A stretch of DNA of 14,707 bases, from positions 885-15,591 of the forward strand of contig DKFG01000072.1 in the NCBI GenBank assembly GCA_002452325.1. Direction: 5' to 3'. The notes beneath the pieces are model-generated. The model made no database searches. It worked only from the letters and a program-made list of their open reading frames with translations, and was not told the origin of the DNA. Numbering within the stretch: position 1 is the first letter of the stretch; each line of letters starts with the position of its first letter. The stretch comes from Geobacter sp. UBA6802. Lineage in GTDB: Bacteria; Desulfobacterota; Desulfuromonadia; Geobacterales; Pseudopelobacteraceae. Made by a program: the position numbers and the translations under genes. This document shows positions 1 to 6,653 of the stretch, piece after piece.

Positions 1-1
1 G

Positions 2-385
2 GTCAACATGACCAAGCCGGTGGGAGATATCAAGGACAAGACCGCCAAGATCTATCCCTACAAGACCCACACCGGTGACCAGCCGATGGATAGCGTGCAC
101 AAGTATCTGAGCACCTTCCAGCAGTATCAGTCGCTGTGGGTACATTACAACTGGAATAAGGCCCTGAAAGACGGCGCTCAGGAAGAAGGCCTGCCCTACA
201 GCGGCAAGTACCAGTTCGTCAAGACTATCGCCTATGTCTCGGCACCGCACCAGGTAGCTCCCAAGGAAGATGCCCTACAGTGTGGCGATTGCCATATGGG
301 CGCCAAGCGGATGGACTGGAAGGCACTGGGCTACAAAGCTGATCCGATGATGACCGGCGGTCGTTTTGCCGGCAAGAAAAAGTAA
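2..385 (+). CDS. Octaheme OTR-family c-type cytochrome, C-terminal fragment
   Basis: This is the 3' part of a gene that starts before the window; the frame is open to the left edge and ends at TAA 383-385. One heme c site is visible, CGDCH, near residue 94 of the visible part, followed by a tail of the kind MDWKALGY..DPM. Upstream, the stretch around PYKTHTGDQPMD resembles the 'PFK.HRGKQPYD' region I associate with octaheme tetrathionate reductase-like (OTR) cytochromes. The same is true of the 'RLDWKALGY.GDP' ending. OTR proteins are exported multiheme enzymes that reduce tetrathionate, nitrite or hydroxylamine in vitro, but their physiological substrate is usually unknown. With only about 127 codons visible, the other hemes and the active site cannot be checked. 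Another hydroxylamine-oxidoreductase-like cytochrome is the main alternative. A terminator-like hairpin follows, which suggests this gene ends its transcript. Confidence 0.7.
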   Translation, partial: VNMTKPVGDIKDKTAKIYPYKTHTGDQPMDSVHKYLSTFQQYQSLWVHYNWNKALKDGAQEEGLPYSGKYQFVKTIAYVSAPHQVAPKEDALQCGDCHMGAKRMDWKALGYKADPMMTGGRFAGKKK

Positions 386-424
386 CGAAAAAGCTGCTGT
401 AACATAAGTAGTGTGACAGGCGGT

Positions 425-499
425 TGCACGCTTGCTGGTACGAATCACAATCGGATCCCCCTTTCCCCGGTTGCCGTACCAGTAAGCGTGCATTTTTTT
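425..499 (+). terminator. Long-loop hairpin with T-run, probable terminator
   Basis: Arms 426-441 and 476-491 are complementary over 16 pairs with a single G-U wobble, and T425/A492 can add one more pair. The loop is 34 nt (442-475). Seven T residues follow at 493-499. This is the architecture of a rho-independent terminator for the cytochrome gene ending at 385. The loop is unusually long and C/G rich, so a small structured RNA is a possible alternative. Confidence 0.65.
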
Positions 500-503
500 G
501 TGC

Positions 504-532
504 TTGACGTCCCGTGATTGTAAAAGTATATG
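504..532 (+). promoter_or_regulatory. Sigma70-type promoter of the permease operon
   Basis: TTGACG at 504-509 and TATATG at 527-532 are separated by 17 bp, which is close to the sigma70 consensus. The promoter lies just after the hairpin terminator and about 35 bp before the permease start at 567. The DNA from 521 to 550 is AT rich (TATATGATCAATAAG, AATATATT) and could hold an ArsR-type operator. I see no clean inverted repeat that proves this. Confidence 0.6.
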
Positions 533-566
533 ATCAATAAGTAATATATTTGGCGGGGTGTAATTA

Positions 567-1535
567 ATGATCAAGCAGTTTGCTGACTACGTTACTTTTC
601 ACCTGTTAGGGCTTGCTCCGGGAAGTCACGGAGGCGAAGCCCTCAACTTCTTTATCTACGATACCCTCAAGATATTTTTCCTGTTGATCATAATGATCTA
701 TCTGATCGGCCTGGTGCGGGTCTCTTTGCCGGTTGAACGGGTTCGTGCCTACCTGGCCGGCAAGCATCGACTGATCGGTTATTTTCTGGGATCAGTGTTT
801 GGGGCGATCACCCCGTTTTGTTCCTGTTCAAGTATCCCGGTGTTTCTCGGTTTTACTTCAGCCGGTATCCCGATCGGTATGACCATGGCGTTCCTGCTCA
901 CCTCACCGCTGATCAACGAGATTGCAGTTATTCTGCTGCTCAGCCTGGTGGGCTGGAAGATCACGCTGCTGTATGTGCTTATCGGGCTTGGCGTCGGGAT
1001 CGTTGGTGGGCTGTTCCTTGATGCGATCAAGGCTGAAAGGATGCTGCAGGGGTTTGCCCGCAAGGTGTATGAAGAGGGGCAGCACACGAACGTTGAGGCT
1101 GCAGAAAAGAAGCGTATTTCAATGAAAGAGCGTCATGAGTTTGCAAAGCAAGAGTTGGCGGAGGTGTTTGGCCGCATCTGGAAGTGGGTAATCGTTGGCG
1201 TGGGGGTGGGGGCGGCCTTGCACGGTTATGTCCCTGATACCTGGTTTGAGGCCCACCTCGGTTCGGGACAATGGTGGTCAGTGCCGGTGGCAACTCTGAT
1301 CGGCATACCGCTCTACTCCAATGCCACGGCCATCATACCGATAATGGAGAGCCTGATTGTGAAAGGGCTGCCCCTGGGTACGACCTTGGCCTTCTGTATG
1401 AGTACGGTTGCGGCCAGTATTCCCGAGTTTGTGATGCTGAAACAGGTGATGCAATGGCGGCTGCTGGCGATCGTGTTTCTGCTGTTGCTGATTGCCTTTA
1501 CGATTGTCGGTTGGGCGTTGAATGCCGTGTACTGA
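567..1535 (+). CDS. ArsP/DUF318-type permease
   Basis: This 322-residue polytopic inner-membrane protein belongs to the permease family PF03773 (ArsP_1/DUF318). The diagnostic motif is TPFCSCSSIPVFLGF at residues about 82-96, with C85 and C87 in a membrane segment. It is followed by TSPLINEIA, and a second conserved half contains YSNATAIIP and FCMSTVAASIPE. Hydrophobic helices flank a charged cytoplasmic stretch at about 155-190. Characterised ArsP proteins export trivalent organoarsenicals, and the paired cysteines are implicated in substrate binding. Many family members have unknown substrates. The start is ATG 567, preceded by GGCGGGG at 552-558. It is the first gene of an operon with a small thioredoxin-fold protein, an exported thioredoxin and a CcdA homologue. 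That setting supports a metalloid- or thiol-linked substrate, but the exact ion is inference. Confidence 0.82.
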   Translation: MIKQFADYVTFHLLGLAPGSHGGEALNFFIYDTLKIFFLLIIMIYLIGLVRVSLPVERVRAYLAGKHRLIGYFLGSVFGAITPFCSCSSIPVFLGFTSAGIPIGMTMAFLLTSPLINEIAVILLLSLVGWKITLLYVLIGLGVGIVGGLFLDAIKAERMLQGFARKVYEEGQHTNVEAAEKKRISMKERHEFAKQELAEVFGRIWKWVIVGVGVGAALHGYVPDTWFEAHLGSGQWWSVPVATLIGIPLYSNATAIIPIMESLIVKGLPLGTTLAFCMSTVAASIPEFVMLKQVMQWRLLAIVFLLLLIAFTIVGWALNAVY

Positions 1536-1576
1536 CAAAACTGAACAACAGATTTCAATCAAAAGGGAGCGAGAAC

Positions 1577-1804
1577 ATGAAACTGGAAGTCCTGGGCACC
1601 GGCTGTGCCAAATGTAAGACCCTGCATGAAAACGTGAAAAAGGCCGTGGAAATTTCCGGCAAAGAGGCCGAGATCGTCAAGGTGGAGGATTTCCCCACCA
1701 TCATGAAGTACGGCGTGATGAGTACCCCGGCCCTGGTAAAAGACGGCGTAGTGCTCTTTTCCGGCAAACTGGCTACAGCTGAAGAAATTGCAGGGATGCT
1801 CTGA
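1577..1804 (+). CDS. Small thioredoxin-fold CxxC protein (Thioredoxin_3 / MTH895-like)
   Basis: This is a 75-residue cytoplasmic protein with no signal peptide. The N-terminal beta strand runs into GTGCAKC, so the redox pair is C10-x-x-C13. The cis-proline region is STPALVKDG and the C-terminal helix is LATAEEIAGML. Length and layout fit the redox-active disulfide/Thioredoxin_3 family (PF13192), whose members often sit beside ArsP/DUF318 permeases. The start is ATG 1577, with GGGAG at 1565-1569 eight bases upstream; a longer reading of the frame overlaps the permease and has no family similarity. Its stop shares one base with the next ATG (TGATG at 1802-1806), so translation is probably coupled. 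A shortened, degraded homologue lies at 6654-6782. Likely role: cytoplasmic dithiol partner for the permease or for CcdA. Confidence 0.85.
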   Translation: MKLEVLGTGCAKCKTLHENVKKAVEISGKEAEIVKVEDFPTIMKYGVMSTPALVKDGVVLFSGKLATAEEIAGML

Positions 1805-2184
1805 TGCGTATTTTGCTCACGCTCTGCTGTCTGTTGCTGCTGGCAACCAGCGCCTTTGCTGAACTTCCCTCCGGCAACCAGTTTACCATTCAGGCTGCCT
1901 TGGCATCAGGGCGACCCACGTTGGTGGATTTTGGTGCCCGCAGCTGTATCCCCTGCAAAAAGATGGCCCCGATTCTGGAACAGTTGGAAAAGGAGTACTG
2001 GGGGCGGGCCAACGTGATCTTTATTGATGTCTGGAAGGACAACAAGATTGCTGTTCCTTACCGGGTGCAGATGATCCCGACCCAGATTTTCTTTGATGCC
2101 AAGGGTAAAGAGGCCGGGCGGCATATCGGCTTCATGGATCGCCAGCCAATCATTGATACTTTTACCAAGCTGGGTGTTAAATGA
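1804..2184 (+). CDS. Exported thioredoxin-like protein
   Basis: This 126-residue protein begins with a Sec signal peptide (RILLTLCCLLLLATSAFA, predicted cleavage near residue 19). The mature thioredoxin domain has FGARSCIPCKKMAPIL, with the redox pair C48-x-x-C51, and the cis-proline stretch MIPTQIFF. The active site reads S-C-I-P-C-K rather than W-C-G-P-C-K, which is common in periplasmic thiol reductases fed by CcdA/DsbD. It overlaps the preceding gene by one base and the following ccdA-like gene by four (ATGA at 2181-2184), the pattern expected for partners made together. I infer that the CcdA-like protein reduces this thioredoxin in the periplasm. The substrate, whether the permease, the rhodaneses or a cytochrome maturation intermediate, cannot be read from sequence. 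Confidence 0.86.
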   Translation: MRILLTLCCLLLLATSAFAELPSGNQFTIQAALASGRPTLVDFGARSCIPCKKMAPILEQLEKEYWGRANVIFIDVWKDNKIAVPYRVQMIPTQIFFDAKGKEAGRHIGFMDRQPIIDTFTKLGVK

Positions 2185-2864
2185 GCTGGCTGGACAATAT
2201 CGAGCAGATTGTCACCCTCTACCCGCTGCTGGCCTTTGGGGCAGTATTTCTGGCCGGGGTGCTGTCATCAGCTTCACCTTGTGTGCTGGCTACTATCCCA
2301 CTGGTGGTTGGTTTTGTTGGCGGGTATGCCGATGGCGACCGTTTAAAGGCGTTTCGCTATTCGCTGGCCTTTATTCTGGGGCTATCGATCACGTTTACCG
2401 GCTTTGGTGTGGCTGCCGGTCTGTTGGGCACCATGTTCGGCACCATGGGCGGGTGGTGGTATGTGGCTGCCGGGATAGTGGCGCTGGTGATGGGCGGACA
2501 GATGGTTGGGCTGTATGAGATCAGGCTGCCGATTAAGCGGGAGTTTAAACCCAAACAGGGCGGGATGATCGGTTCATTCATCCTGGGGCTGTTTTTTGGT
2601 GTGGTCTCATCCCCCTGTGCCACACCGGTACTGGTGGTTATCCTTACCTATGTGGCCACCAAAGGACAGGTGCTGTATGGCGCTTCTCTTCTGTTTACCT
2701 ATGCTGTTGGCCATTGCCTGTTGATGCTGCTGGCCGGTACGTTTACCGGGTTTATCGAGTCGTTTGTCAAACAGAAAGGGATTGTCAACTTCTCTACCAG
2801 AGTGAAGCAGTTTGGCGGCGTGGTGGTGGCCTGTGTAGGAGTGTATCTGCTCTGGAATGCCTGA
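2181..2864 (+). CDS. CcdA/DsbD-type transmembrane thiol electron carrier
   Basis: This 227-residue integral membrane protein has about six hydrophobic segments and is related to CcdA and the DsbD beta domain (PF02683). Both conserved membrane cysteines are present in the two pseudo-symmetric halves: SASPCVLATIP (C34) and SSPCATPVLVV (C146). In this family the two cysteines shuttle electrons from cytoplasmic thioredoxin to periplasmic acceptors. The start ATG 2181 overlaps the stop of the exported thioredoxin, which is its probable acceptor. It could serve cytochrome c maturation, as the name of the family suggests. However, the operon context (ArsP-type permease plus two thioredoxin-fold proteins) points to a dedicated redox relay. 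Confidence 0.87.
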   Translation: MSWLDNIEQIVTLYPLLAFGAVFLAGVLSSASPCVLATIPLVVGFVGGYADGDRLKAFRYSLAFILGLSITFTGFGVAAGLLGTMFGTMGGWWYVAAGIVALVMGGQMVGLYEIRLPIKREFKPKQGGMIGSFILGLFFGVVSSPCATPVLVVILTYVATKGQVLYGASLLFTYAVGHCLLMLLAGTFTGFIESFVKQKGIVNFSTRVKQFGGVVVACVGVYLLWNA

Positions 2865-2946
2865 ACCAGTAACAAGTAGGAAGAGAAACGCAAAGAGGCT
2901 GAGTAGTTCAACAACAGAGGGAAACTAAAACAGGAATCTGCAGATT

Positions 2947-2982
2947 TTCTCTGTGCATCTCTGTCTGTGGTCTCACTGTGTT
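2947..2982 (+). repeat. CTCTGTG-type intergenic repeat
   Basis: The gap between the ccdA-like and first rhodanese genes contains iterations of a CTCTGTG word: CTCTGTG at 2949-2955, CTCTGTC at 2959-2965 and CTCACTGTG at 2972-2980. Directly upstream is a perfect 12-bp palindrome, AATCTGCAGATT (2935-2946). On the other strand this reads as the 'CACAGAG' motif that I recall as a dispersed intergenic repeat in many bacterial genomes. Copy number here is unknown. No promoter is obvious in the rest of the gap (2865-3022). Confidence 0.4.
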
Positions 2983-3022
2983 AAGATTTGAACAAAAGTC
3001 GTCTTTTTGAAGGGAGTCAACA

Positions 3023-3445
3023 GTGAACCGTTTTTTCAGATTGATGTGCATAACAGCGGGCATGGTGATAAGCATGATCAAAATGGCAGATGCCGGGGTA
3101 ATCAATATCAACAATCAGGAGCTGTCTGTCCTGTTGAACCAAGGGGTTGCCATAGTTGACATCCGCACAGAGCCGGAATGGCGGCAGACCGGAGTCATTC
3201 CCGGCAGCCATCTGCTGATGCTGTTTGATGAAAAGCGTAATGTGGTTGATCCCCAGGGCTGGCTTGCACAGGTTAAGGCCATTATCCCAATGGATAAACC
3301 GGTGATCCTGATCTGTCGGGTGGGGAACCGCACCGTTCCGGCTACTCAGTTTCTGGTCAAATCCGGTTACAGCAAGGTCTACAACGTCACCGGGGGGATT
3401 GTCCCCTGGATCAAGGCCGGGCTGCCGATTGCACGCTACAAATAA
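3023..3445 (+). CDS. Exported single-domain rhodanese-like protein
   Basis: This 140-residue protein starts at GTG 3023, with AGGGAG at 3011-3016 six bases upstream. An N-terminal hydrophobic segment (residues about 4-20, with probable cleavage near ADA-G at 24) marks it for export. The rhodanese fold (PF00581) is evident from VAIVDIRTEPEW, HLLMLF, the active-site loop CRVGNRT (C98 to T104) and the ending YNVTGGIVPWIKAGLP. C98 would carry a persulfide. Exported rhodaneses handle sulfane sulfur or, in some cases, selenium or cyanide; the substrate here is unknown. It lies 158 bp after the permease/CcdA operon and just before a second rhodanese. The two may be a pair maintained by the nearby thiol relay. 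Confidence 0.86.
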   Translation: MNRFFRLMCITAGMVISMIKMADAGVININNQELSVLLNQGVAIVDIRTEPEWRQTGVIPGSHLLMLFDEKRNVVDPQGWLAQVKAIIPMDKPVILICRVGNRTVPATQFLVKSGYSKVYNVTGGIVPWIKAGLPIARYK

Positions 3446-3495
3446 AAATAGCTGCGTACTATCACTCTACATCACACAACAAAGGAGCTTACACC

Positions 3496-3957
3496 ATGAA
3501 AAAACTGATTGTCATGACCCTGTTGCTGCTTGCCGGTACGGTTCAATCCAATGCTGCAGATCAGAAGACAGAGGCATTTGACCGCTTTCTTACTGATTTC
3601 AACTATGAAATCAGGGCAGATATGAAGGCCAACAGCAAGCAGCTGATCAAGCTGATCGACGAGAAAAAAGCAGTGCTGGTGGATATCCGTTTTACCGAGG
3701 AAGTGAAGGTTTGGCAAATGAACTTTGGTCTGCACATCCCGCTCAATGAACTGCCCAAGCGGTACAAGGAGCTTCCCAAAGACAAGATTATCGTTACCGC
3801 CTGCCCCCACAAGGACCGCTCATCACTGGCCATGGCCTACCTGCGTACCAAGGGGTATAACGCCCGCTACCTGACTGACGGTCTAATCGGCCTGGCAGAG
3901 TCGTTGCGCGGGGATGACGCAAAAGAGTTTCGTGAAGACACTGGTTGCTGTCAGTAA
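3496..3957 (+). CDS. Exported divergent rhodanese-like protein
   Basis: This 153-residue protein has a clear signal peptide (KKLIVMTLLLLAGTVQSNA, cleavage near residue 20). AAAGGAG at 3481-3487 lies upstream of ATG 3496. Rhodanese features are AVLVDIRFTEEV, HIPLNELPKR, the catalytic loop CPHKDRS (C103 to S109) and a following helix-strand SSLAMAYLRTKGYNARYL. It differs from the preceding rhodanese in having about 35 extra N-terminal residues and a C-terminal vicinal cysteine pair, TGCCQ (C151, C152). That pair could bind a thiophilic metal or metalloid or act as a redox partner, but this is inference. It is separated from the first rhodanese by 50 bp and is probably co-transcribed with it. 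Confidence 0.83.
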   Translation: MKKLIVMTLLLLAGTVQSNAADQKTEAFDRFLTDFNYEIRADMKANSKQLIKLIDEKKAVLVDIRFTEEVKVWQMNFGLHIPLNELPKRYKELPKDKIIVTACPHKDRSSLAMAYLRTKGYNARYLTDGLIGLAESLRGDDAKEFREDTGCCQ

Positions 3958-4012
3958 TGGAAATATCTTGATGTAGAGAGCAGTAAAGCAACCAGGAAAG
4001 AGGGAGGACGGC

Positions 4013-5560
4013 ATGAGCTGGCGCATTCCGCTGATGCTGGTTTTTTTCTGCATAGCTGCAGGCTGTTCGTGTTTAAATCCGGAGTTGCCGCGTGTGCCGT
4101 CATTTGCCTTTGACCGGCCGGAGGAGACAACGCTTGGTATTCACTACGCAGCACATCTTGCCGCCTCTCCCGGTTTGGCAGGATTCCGTACGCTGGTGTC
4201 CGGCGAAGAGGCTTTTATTGTCAGGGCCGCCACTGCCGAAGCTGCGCAAAAGAGCCTTGATCTACAGTATTTCATTGTCAGCAATGATGCTACAGCCACT
4301 CTCTTGCTCTACCGCGCTCTGCAGGCCGCCGAGCGGGATGTTCGTGTGCGTATACTGGTGGATGACGTTGGTAGCAGCGATAACTATAATCTGCTGTCTA
4401 CTCTTGATGCCCATCCTGGTATTGAGGTTCGGAGTTACAACCCCTTTTTCAGTCAAGGCTTTTGGGGGGGCTTTCGGGTACTGGAATACCTTGGTGACAG
4501 CAGTCGTCTGAACCGGCGCATGCACAACAAATTGTGGATCGCCGACAACGCCGTTGCCGTGATCGGCGGTCGTAATCTGGGGGATGCCTATTTTGCCGTT
4601 AACCGGAGCAACAACTTTGCCGATCTCGATATCTTAATGACCGGTCCGCTGGTCAGGGACGTTTCACGCAGCTTTGATGCCTACTGGAATAACGCTACAG
4701 CCATTCCTATCAAGACAGTTTTGTCTGGGCCTGCTGAACCGGACCAGCTGGCTGCAATCAAGGAGCAGCTCAAATCGAGAGCTGAGAAGTTCCGTGACAC
4801 GCACTATGCCAATGCCTTGCGCGAAACTGACTTTCGTCACTTGCTGCGCAATGGCCAGCTTGCCCTCGTGACAGCGCCTGCTGTAGTTCTGAACGATTTG
4901 CCGGAGAAGAATTTTTTGCTGCAGGAAAAACATCAGCCTATTGTCGCTGCCCTTCGTTCCACCATCCGTGGCGCCCAGCGCGAAGCAGTGCTTATTTCTC
5001 CCTATTTTATTCCTGGCGAACATGGCGTGGCCGGTCTTTGTTCCCTTGCGAAAAAAGGGGTGCGTGTGAGGATACTGACCAACTCGCTGGCATCAACCGA
5101 CATACCGCTTGTTCATGCTGGCTATGCCCGCTATCGCCCGCGTTTATTGGCTTGCGGAGTCGAGTTGCACGAACTGCGACCAGGCGTAAAATTGGCGAGG
5201 AAGAGACTCTCTTTGGGTACAACCCTGCATGCCAAGGTAGTGATTGTCGATCGCTCGACGCTCATTGTCGGTTCGATGAATCTTGACCCGCGTTCACGTA
5301 TGTTGAATACCGAAGTGGCGGTGCGGATTGAAAGCCCTGTGTTGGCTGAAGAATTGGCTGCGCATTTTGACGAAGCCGTAGCCATTGACCAGTCATACCG
5401 TGTTGAACTTGTTGAGTCAGGTAATGTCTTATCCGATTTGGTATGGGTGGGCGAGGAGAACAGCAGTCTTGTGCGTCTTGACAGTGAACCAAAGGCCAGC
5501 GTGTGGCGACATCTTGTCAGCGGCCTGTTTGGGAGTATGTTTCCTGAGGAGCTGATGTAA
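4013..5560 (+). CDS. Phospholipase D / cardiolipin synthase-like lipoprotein (ClsC/YmdC-like)
   Basis: This 515-residue protein has two HKD motifs, HNKLWIAD at 171-178 and HAKVVIVD at 406-413. Each is followed by the usual GG/GS-x-N element (VIGGRNLGD and IVGSMNLDPRS). This is the phospholipase D superfamily layout, and the length and N-terminal half resemble ClsC/YmdC-type cardiolipin synthases. These condense phosphatidylglycerol with another phospholipid by transesterification. The N terminus is a lipoprotein signal with lipobox IAAGC (C18), so the enzyme is probably membrane-anchored on the periplasmic side. The start is ATG 4013 with AGGGAGG at 4001-4007. The upstream gap is 55 bp, so it could be read from the rhodanese transcript. 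No functional link to its neighbours is evident; a phospholipase or nuclease activity cannot be excluded. Confidence 0.85.
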   Translation: MSWRIPLMLVFFCIAAGCSCLNPELPRVPSFAFDRPEETTLGIHYAAHLAASPGLAGFRTLVSGEEAFIVRAATAEAAQKSLDLQYFIVSNDATATLLLYRALQAAERDVRVRILVDDVGSSDNYNLLSTLDAHPGIEVRSYNPFFSQGFWGGFRVLEYLGDSSRLNRRMHNKLWIADNAVAVIGGRNLGDAYFAVNRSNNFADLDILMTGPLVRDVSRSFDAYWNNATAIPIKTVLSGPAEPDQLAAIKEQLKSRAEKFRDTHYANALRETDFRHLLRNGQLALVTAPAVVLNDLPEKNFLLQEKHQPIVAALRSTIRGAQREAVLISPYFIPGEHGVAGLCSLAKKGVRVRILTNSLASTDIPLVHAGYARYRPRLLACGVELHELRPGVKLARKRLSLGTTLHAKVVIVDRSTLIVGSMNLDPRSRMLNTEVAVRIESPVLAEELAAHFDEAVAIDQSYRVELVESGNVLSDLVWVGEENSSLVRLDSEPKASVWRHLVSGLFGSMFPEELM

Positions 5561-5612
5561 TCAGGATGCTTAAAAATTTTTAGTGACTTAAAGTATAGGA
5601 AAAGGAATCTGT

Positions 5613-5933
5613 GTGAATACCCTTGAATACAGTTCTGAAGTGCTGAAGGCAATTGCCCAGCCGACCCGGCTCAAGATCATCCAGCTGCTGCAGGATGGTG
5701 AGCATTGCGTCTGTGAGATATTTCCGGCTATCGGCCATGAACAGTCAAACACCTCCCGCCATCTGCAGACCATGCTGAAGAGCGGTATCCTGAACCAGCG
5801 CAAGGACGGCCTTAAGATCTATTACTCCCTGCGGTACCCGGAGGTGCTGGAGATGGTGCGGCTGGCTGGGCAGATTGCAGCCCATGAGGCAACGCAACGG
5901 GCGGCACAATTTAACCGTAAGGATGCACCATGA
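5613..5933 (+). CDS. ArsR/SmtB-family metalloid-sensing repressor
   Basis: This 106-residue winged-helix regulator starts with KAIAQPTRLKIIQLL, typical of ArsR proteins. The sequence HCVCEI (C32-x-C34) matches the ELCVCDL-type metal site of ArsR and CadC-like sensors. The recognition helix is QSNTSRHLQTMLKSGIL, followed by the wing KDGLKIYYSL. As(III), Sb(III) or a soft metal is the probable ligand. The start is GTG 5613, with AAAGGAA at 5601-5607. A 12-bp palindrome, TAAAAATTTTTA (5571-5582), lies just upstream and could be part of an autoregulatory operator. The gene could also control the ArsP operon 5 kb upstream; no shared operator is obvious. The stop overlaps an ATG (5930) that opens a 19-codon mini-ORF leading into the next gene. 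Confidence 0.88.
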   Translation: MNTLEYSSEVLKAIAQPTRLKIIQLLQDGEHCVCEIFPAIGHEQSNTSRHLQTMLKSGILNQRKDGLKIYYSLRYPEVLEMVRLAGQIAAHEATQRAAQFNRKDAP

Positions 5934-5985
5934 GAGCCGACGTTTCTTGCCCTGAAAGATTGCCAGTTTTGTCATGGAGGCAAAG

Positions 5986-6483
5986 ATGACCATTCAGTAC
6001 GAGCCGATAGGCATTATTCACACCCCATTTACCGATCTTCAGGGGATGCCGATCCAACCCACTGCCGATGCCGCTGCACAGGGCACGGTGGAGATATTCC
6101 CTCAGTTTCAGGCGGGGCTCAAGGATCTGGAAGGCTTTTCACATATCATACTGCTGTATCACTTCCACAAAAGTCAGGGATACCGATTGCAGGTGGTTCC
6201 GTATCTTGATACGCGCGAGCATGGCGTGTTTGCCACACGGGCCCCCAAGCGTCCAAATCAGATTGGACTTTCCATAGTCAGGCTGCTGGGGATTGAACAG
6301 GGTAGATTGCAGATCGAGCAGATTGATGTACTGGACGGCACCCCGTTGCTCGATATTAAGCCGTTCGTGCCCGACTTCCAGTCCTGTGAGGATGTCAGAA
6401 CTGGTTGGCTGGAAGAGGTAAAGGGACGGCTGGCAACCACCACGTCTGATAACAGGTTTACCGATCTTGAGCATGTAGACTGA
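5986..6483 (+). CDS. TrmO/TsaA-family tRNA N6-methyltransferase (short form)
   Basis: This 165-residue protein of the TrmO (YaeB/TsaA/VirR) family has the signature FATRAPKRPNQIGLSIVRLL at about 82-101 and LDGTPLLDIKPFVP at about 116-129. N-terminal YEPIGIIHTPF is the usual first strand. E. coli TrmO uses S-adenosylmethionine to methylate the t6A base at position 37 of certain tRNAs. This copy lacks the C-terminal domain of the longer enterobacterial enzyme, and such short forms are common. Two in-frame ATGs exist (5974 and 5986). I chose 5986 because GGAGG at 5976-5980 would serve as its ribosome site and lies inside the longer reading. Being behind arsR suggests metalloid-responsive expression, and a substrate other than tRNA is possible. 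Confidence 0.82.
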   Translation: MTIQYEPIGIIHTPFTDLQGMPIQPTADAAAQGTVEIFPQFQAGLKDLEGFSHIILLYHFHKSQGYRLQVVPYLDTREHGVFATRAPKRPNQIGLSIVRLLGIEQGRLQIEQIDVLDGTPLLDIKPFVPDFQSCEDVRTGWLEEVKGRLATTTSDNRFTDLEHVD

Positions 6484-6544
6484 TGCAGGTCTTGTATTAT
6501 CTGCAAGCCGGTAACCGGACGTTGAGTGCATCAAATCCTTGTCT

Positions 6545-6564
6545 CTTCACAATTCTTCACAATT
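6545..6564 (+). repeat. Perfect tandem 10-bp repeat, CTTCACAATT x2
   Basis: Two adjacent identical copies of CTTCACAATT (6545-6554 and 6555-6564) sit in the 170-bp gap before the degraded thioredoxin gene. The period of 10 bp puts both copies on one face of the helix, as at some regulator-binding sites. TACGAT at 6571-6576 is a possible -10 element downstream. No function can be assigned from this alone. Confidence 0.5.
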
Positions 6565-6653
6565 TCATCATACGATCTTTACCGGTTGCTGCTAATGATG
6601 TCGGCACTTGGCCACAGATAGAAGGAATACAATACACACCAAGGAGCGAGATC

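Noticed and set aside
5542..5580. TCCTGA/TCAGGA inverted repeat followed by an AT run after the phospholipase D-like gene.
   Set aside because: The stem is only six pairs with a 13-nt loop and the T-run belongs to the AT palindrome before arsR, so it is too weak to call a terminator.
5931..5985. Reading through the arsR TGA gives a tail containing C-Q-F-C-H, resembling a heme or Sec context.
   Set aside because: The TGA does not fall on a conserved cysteine, no hairpin follows at the right distance, and the tail runs out of frame into trmO; chance is the better explanation.
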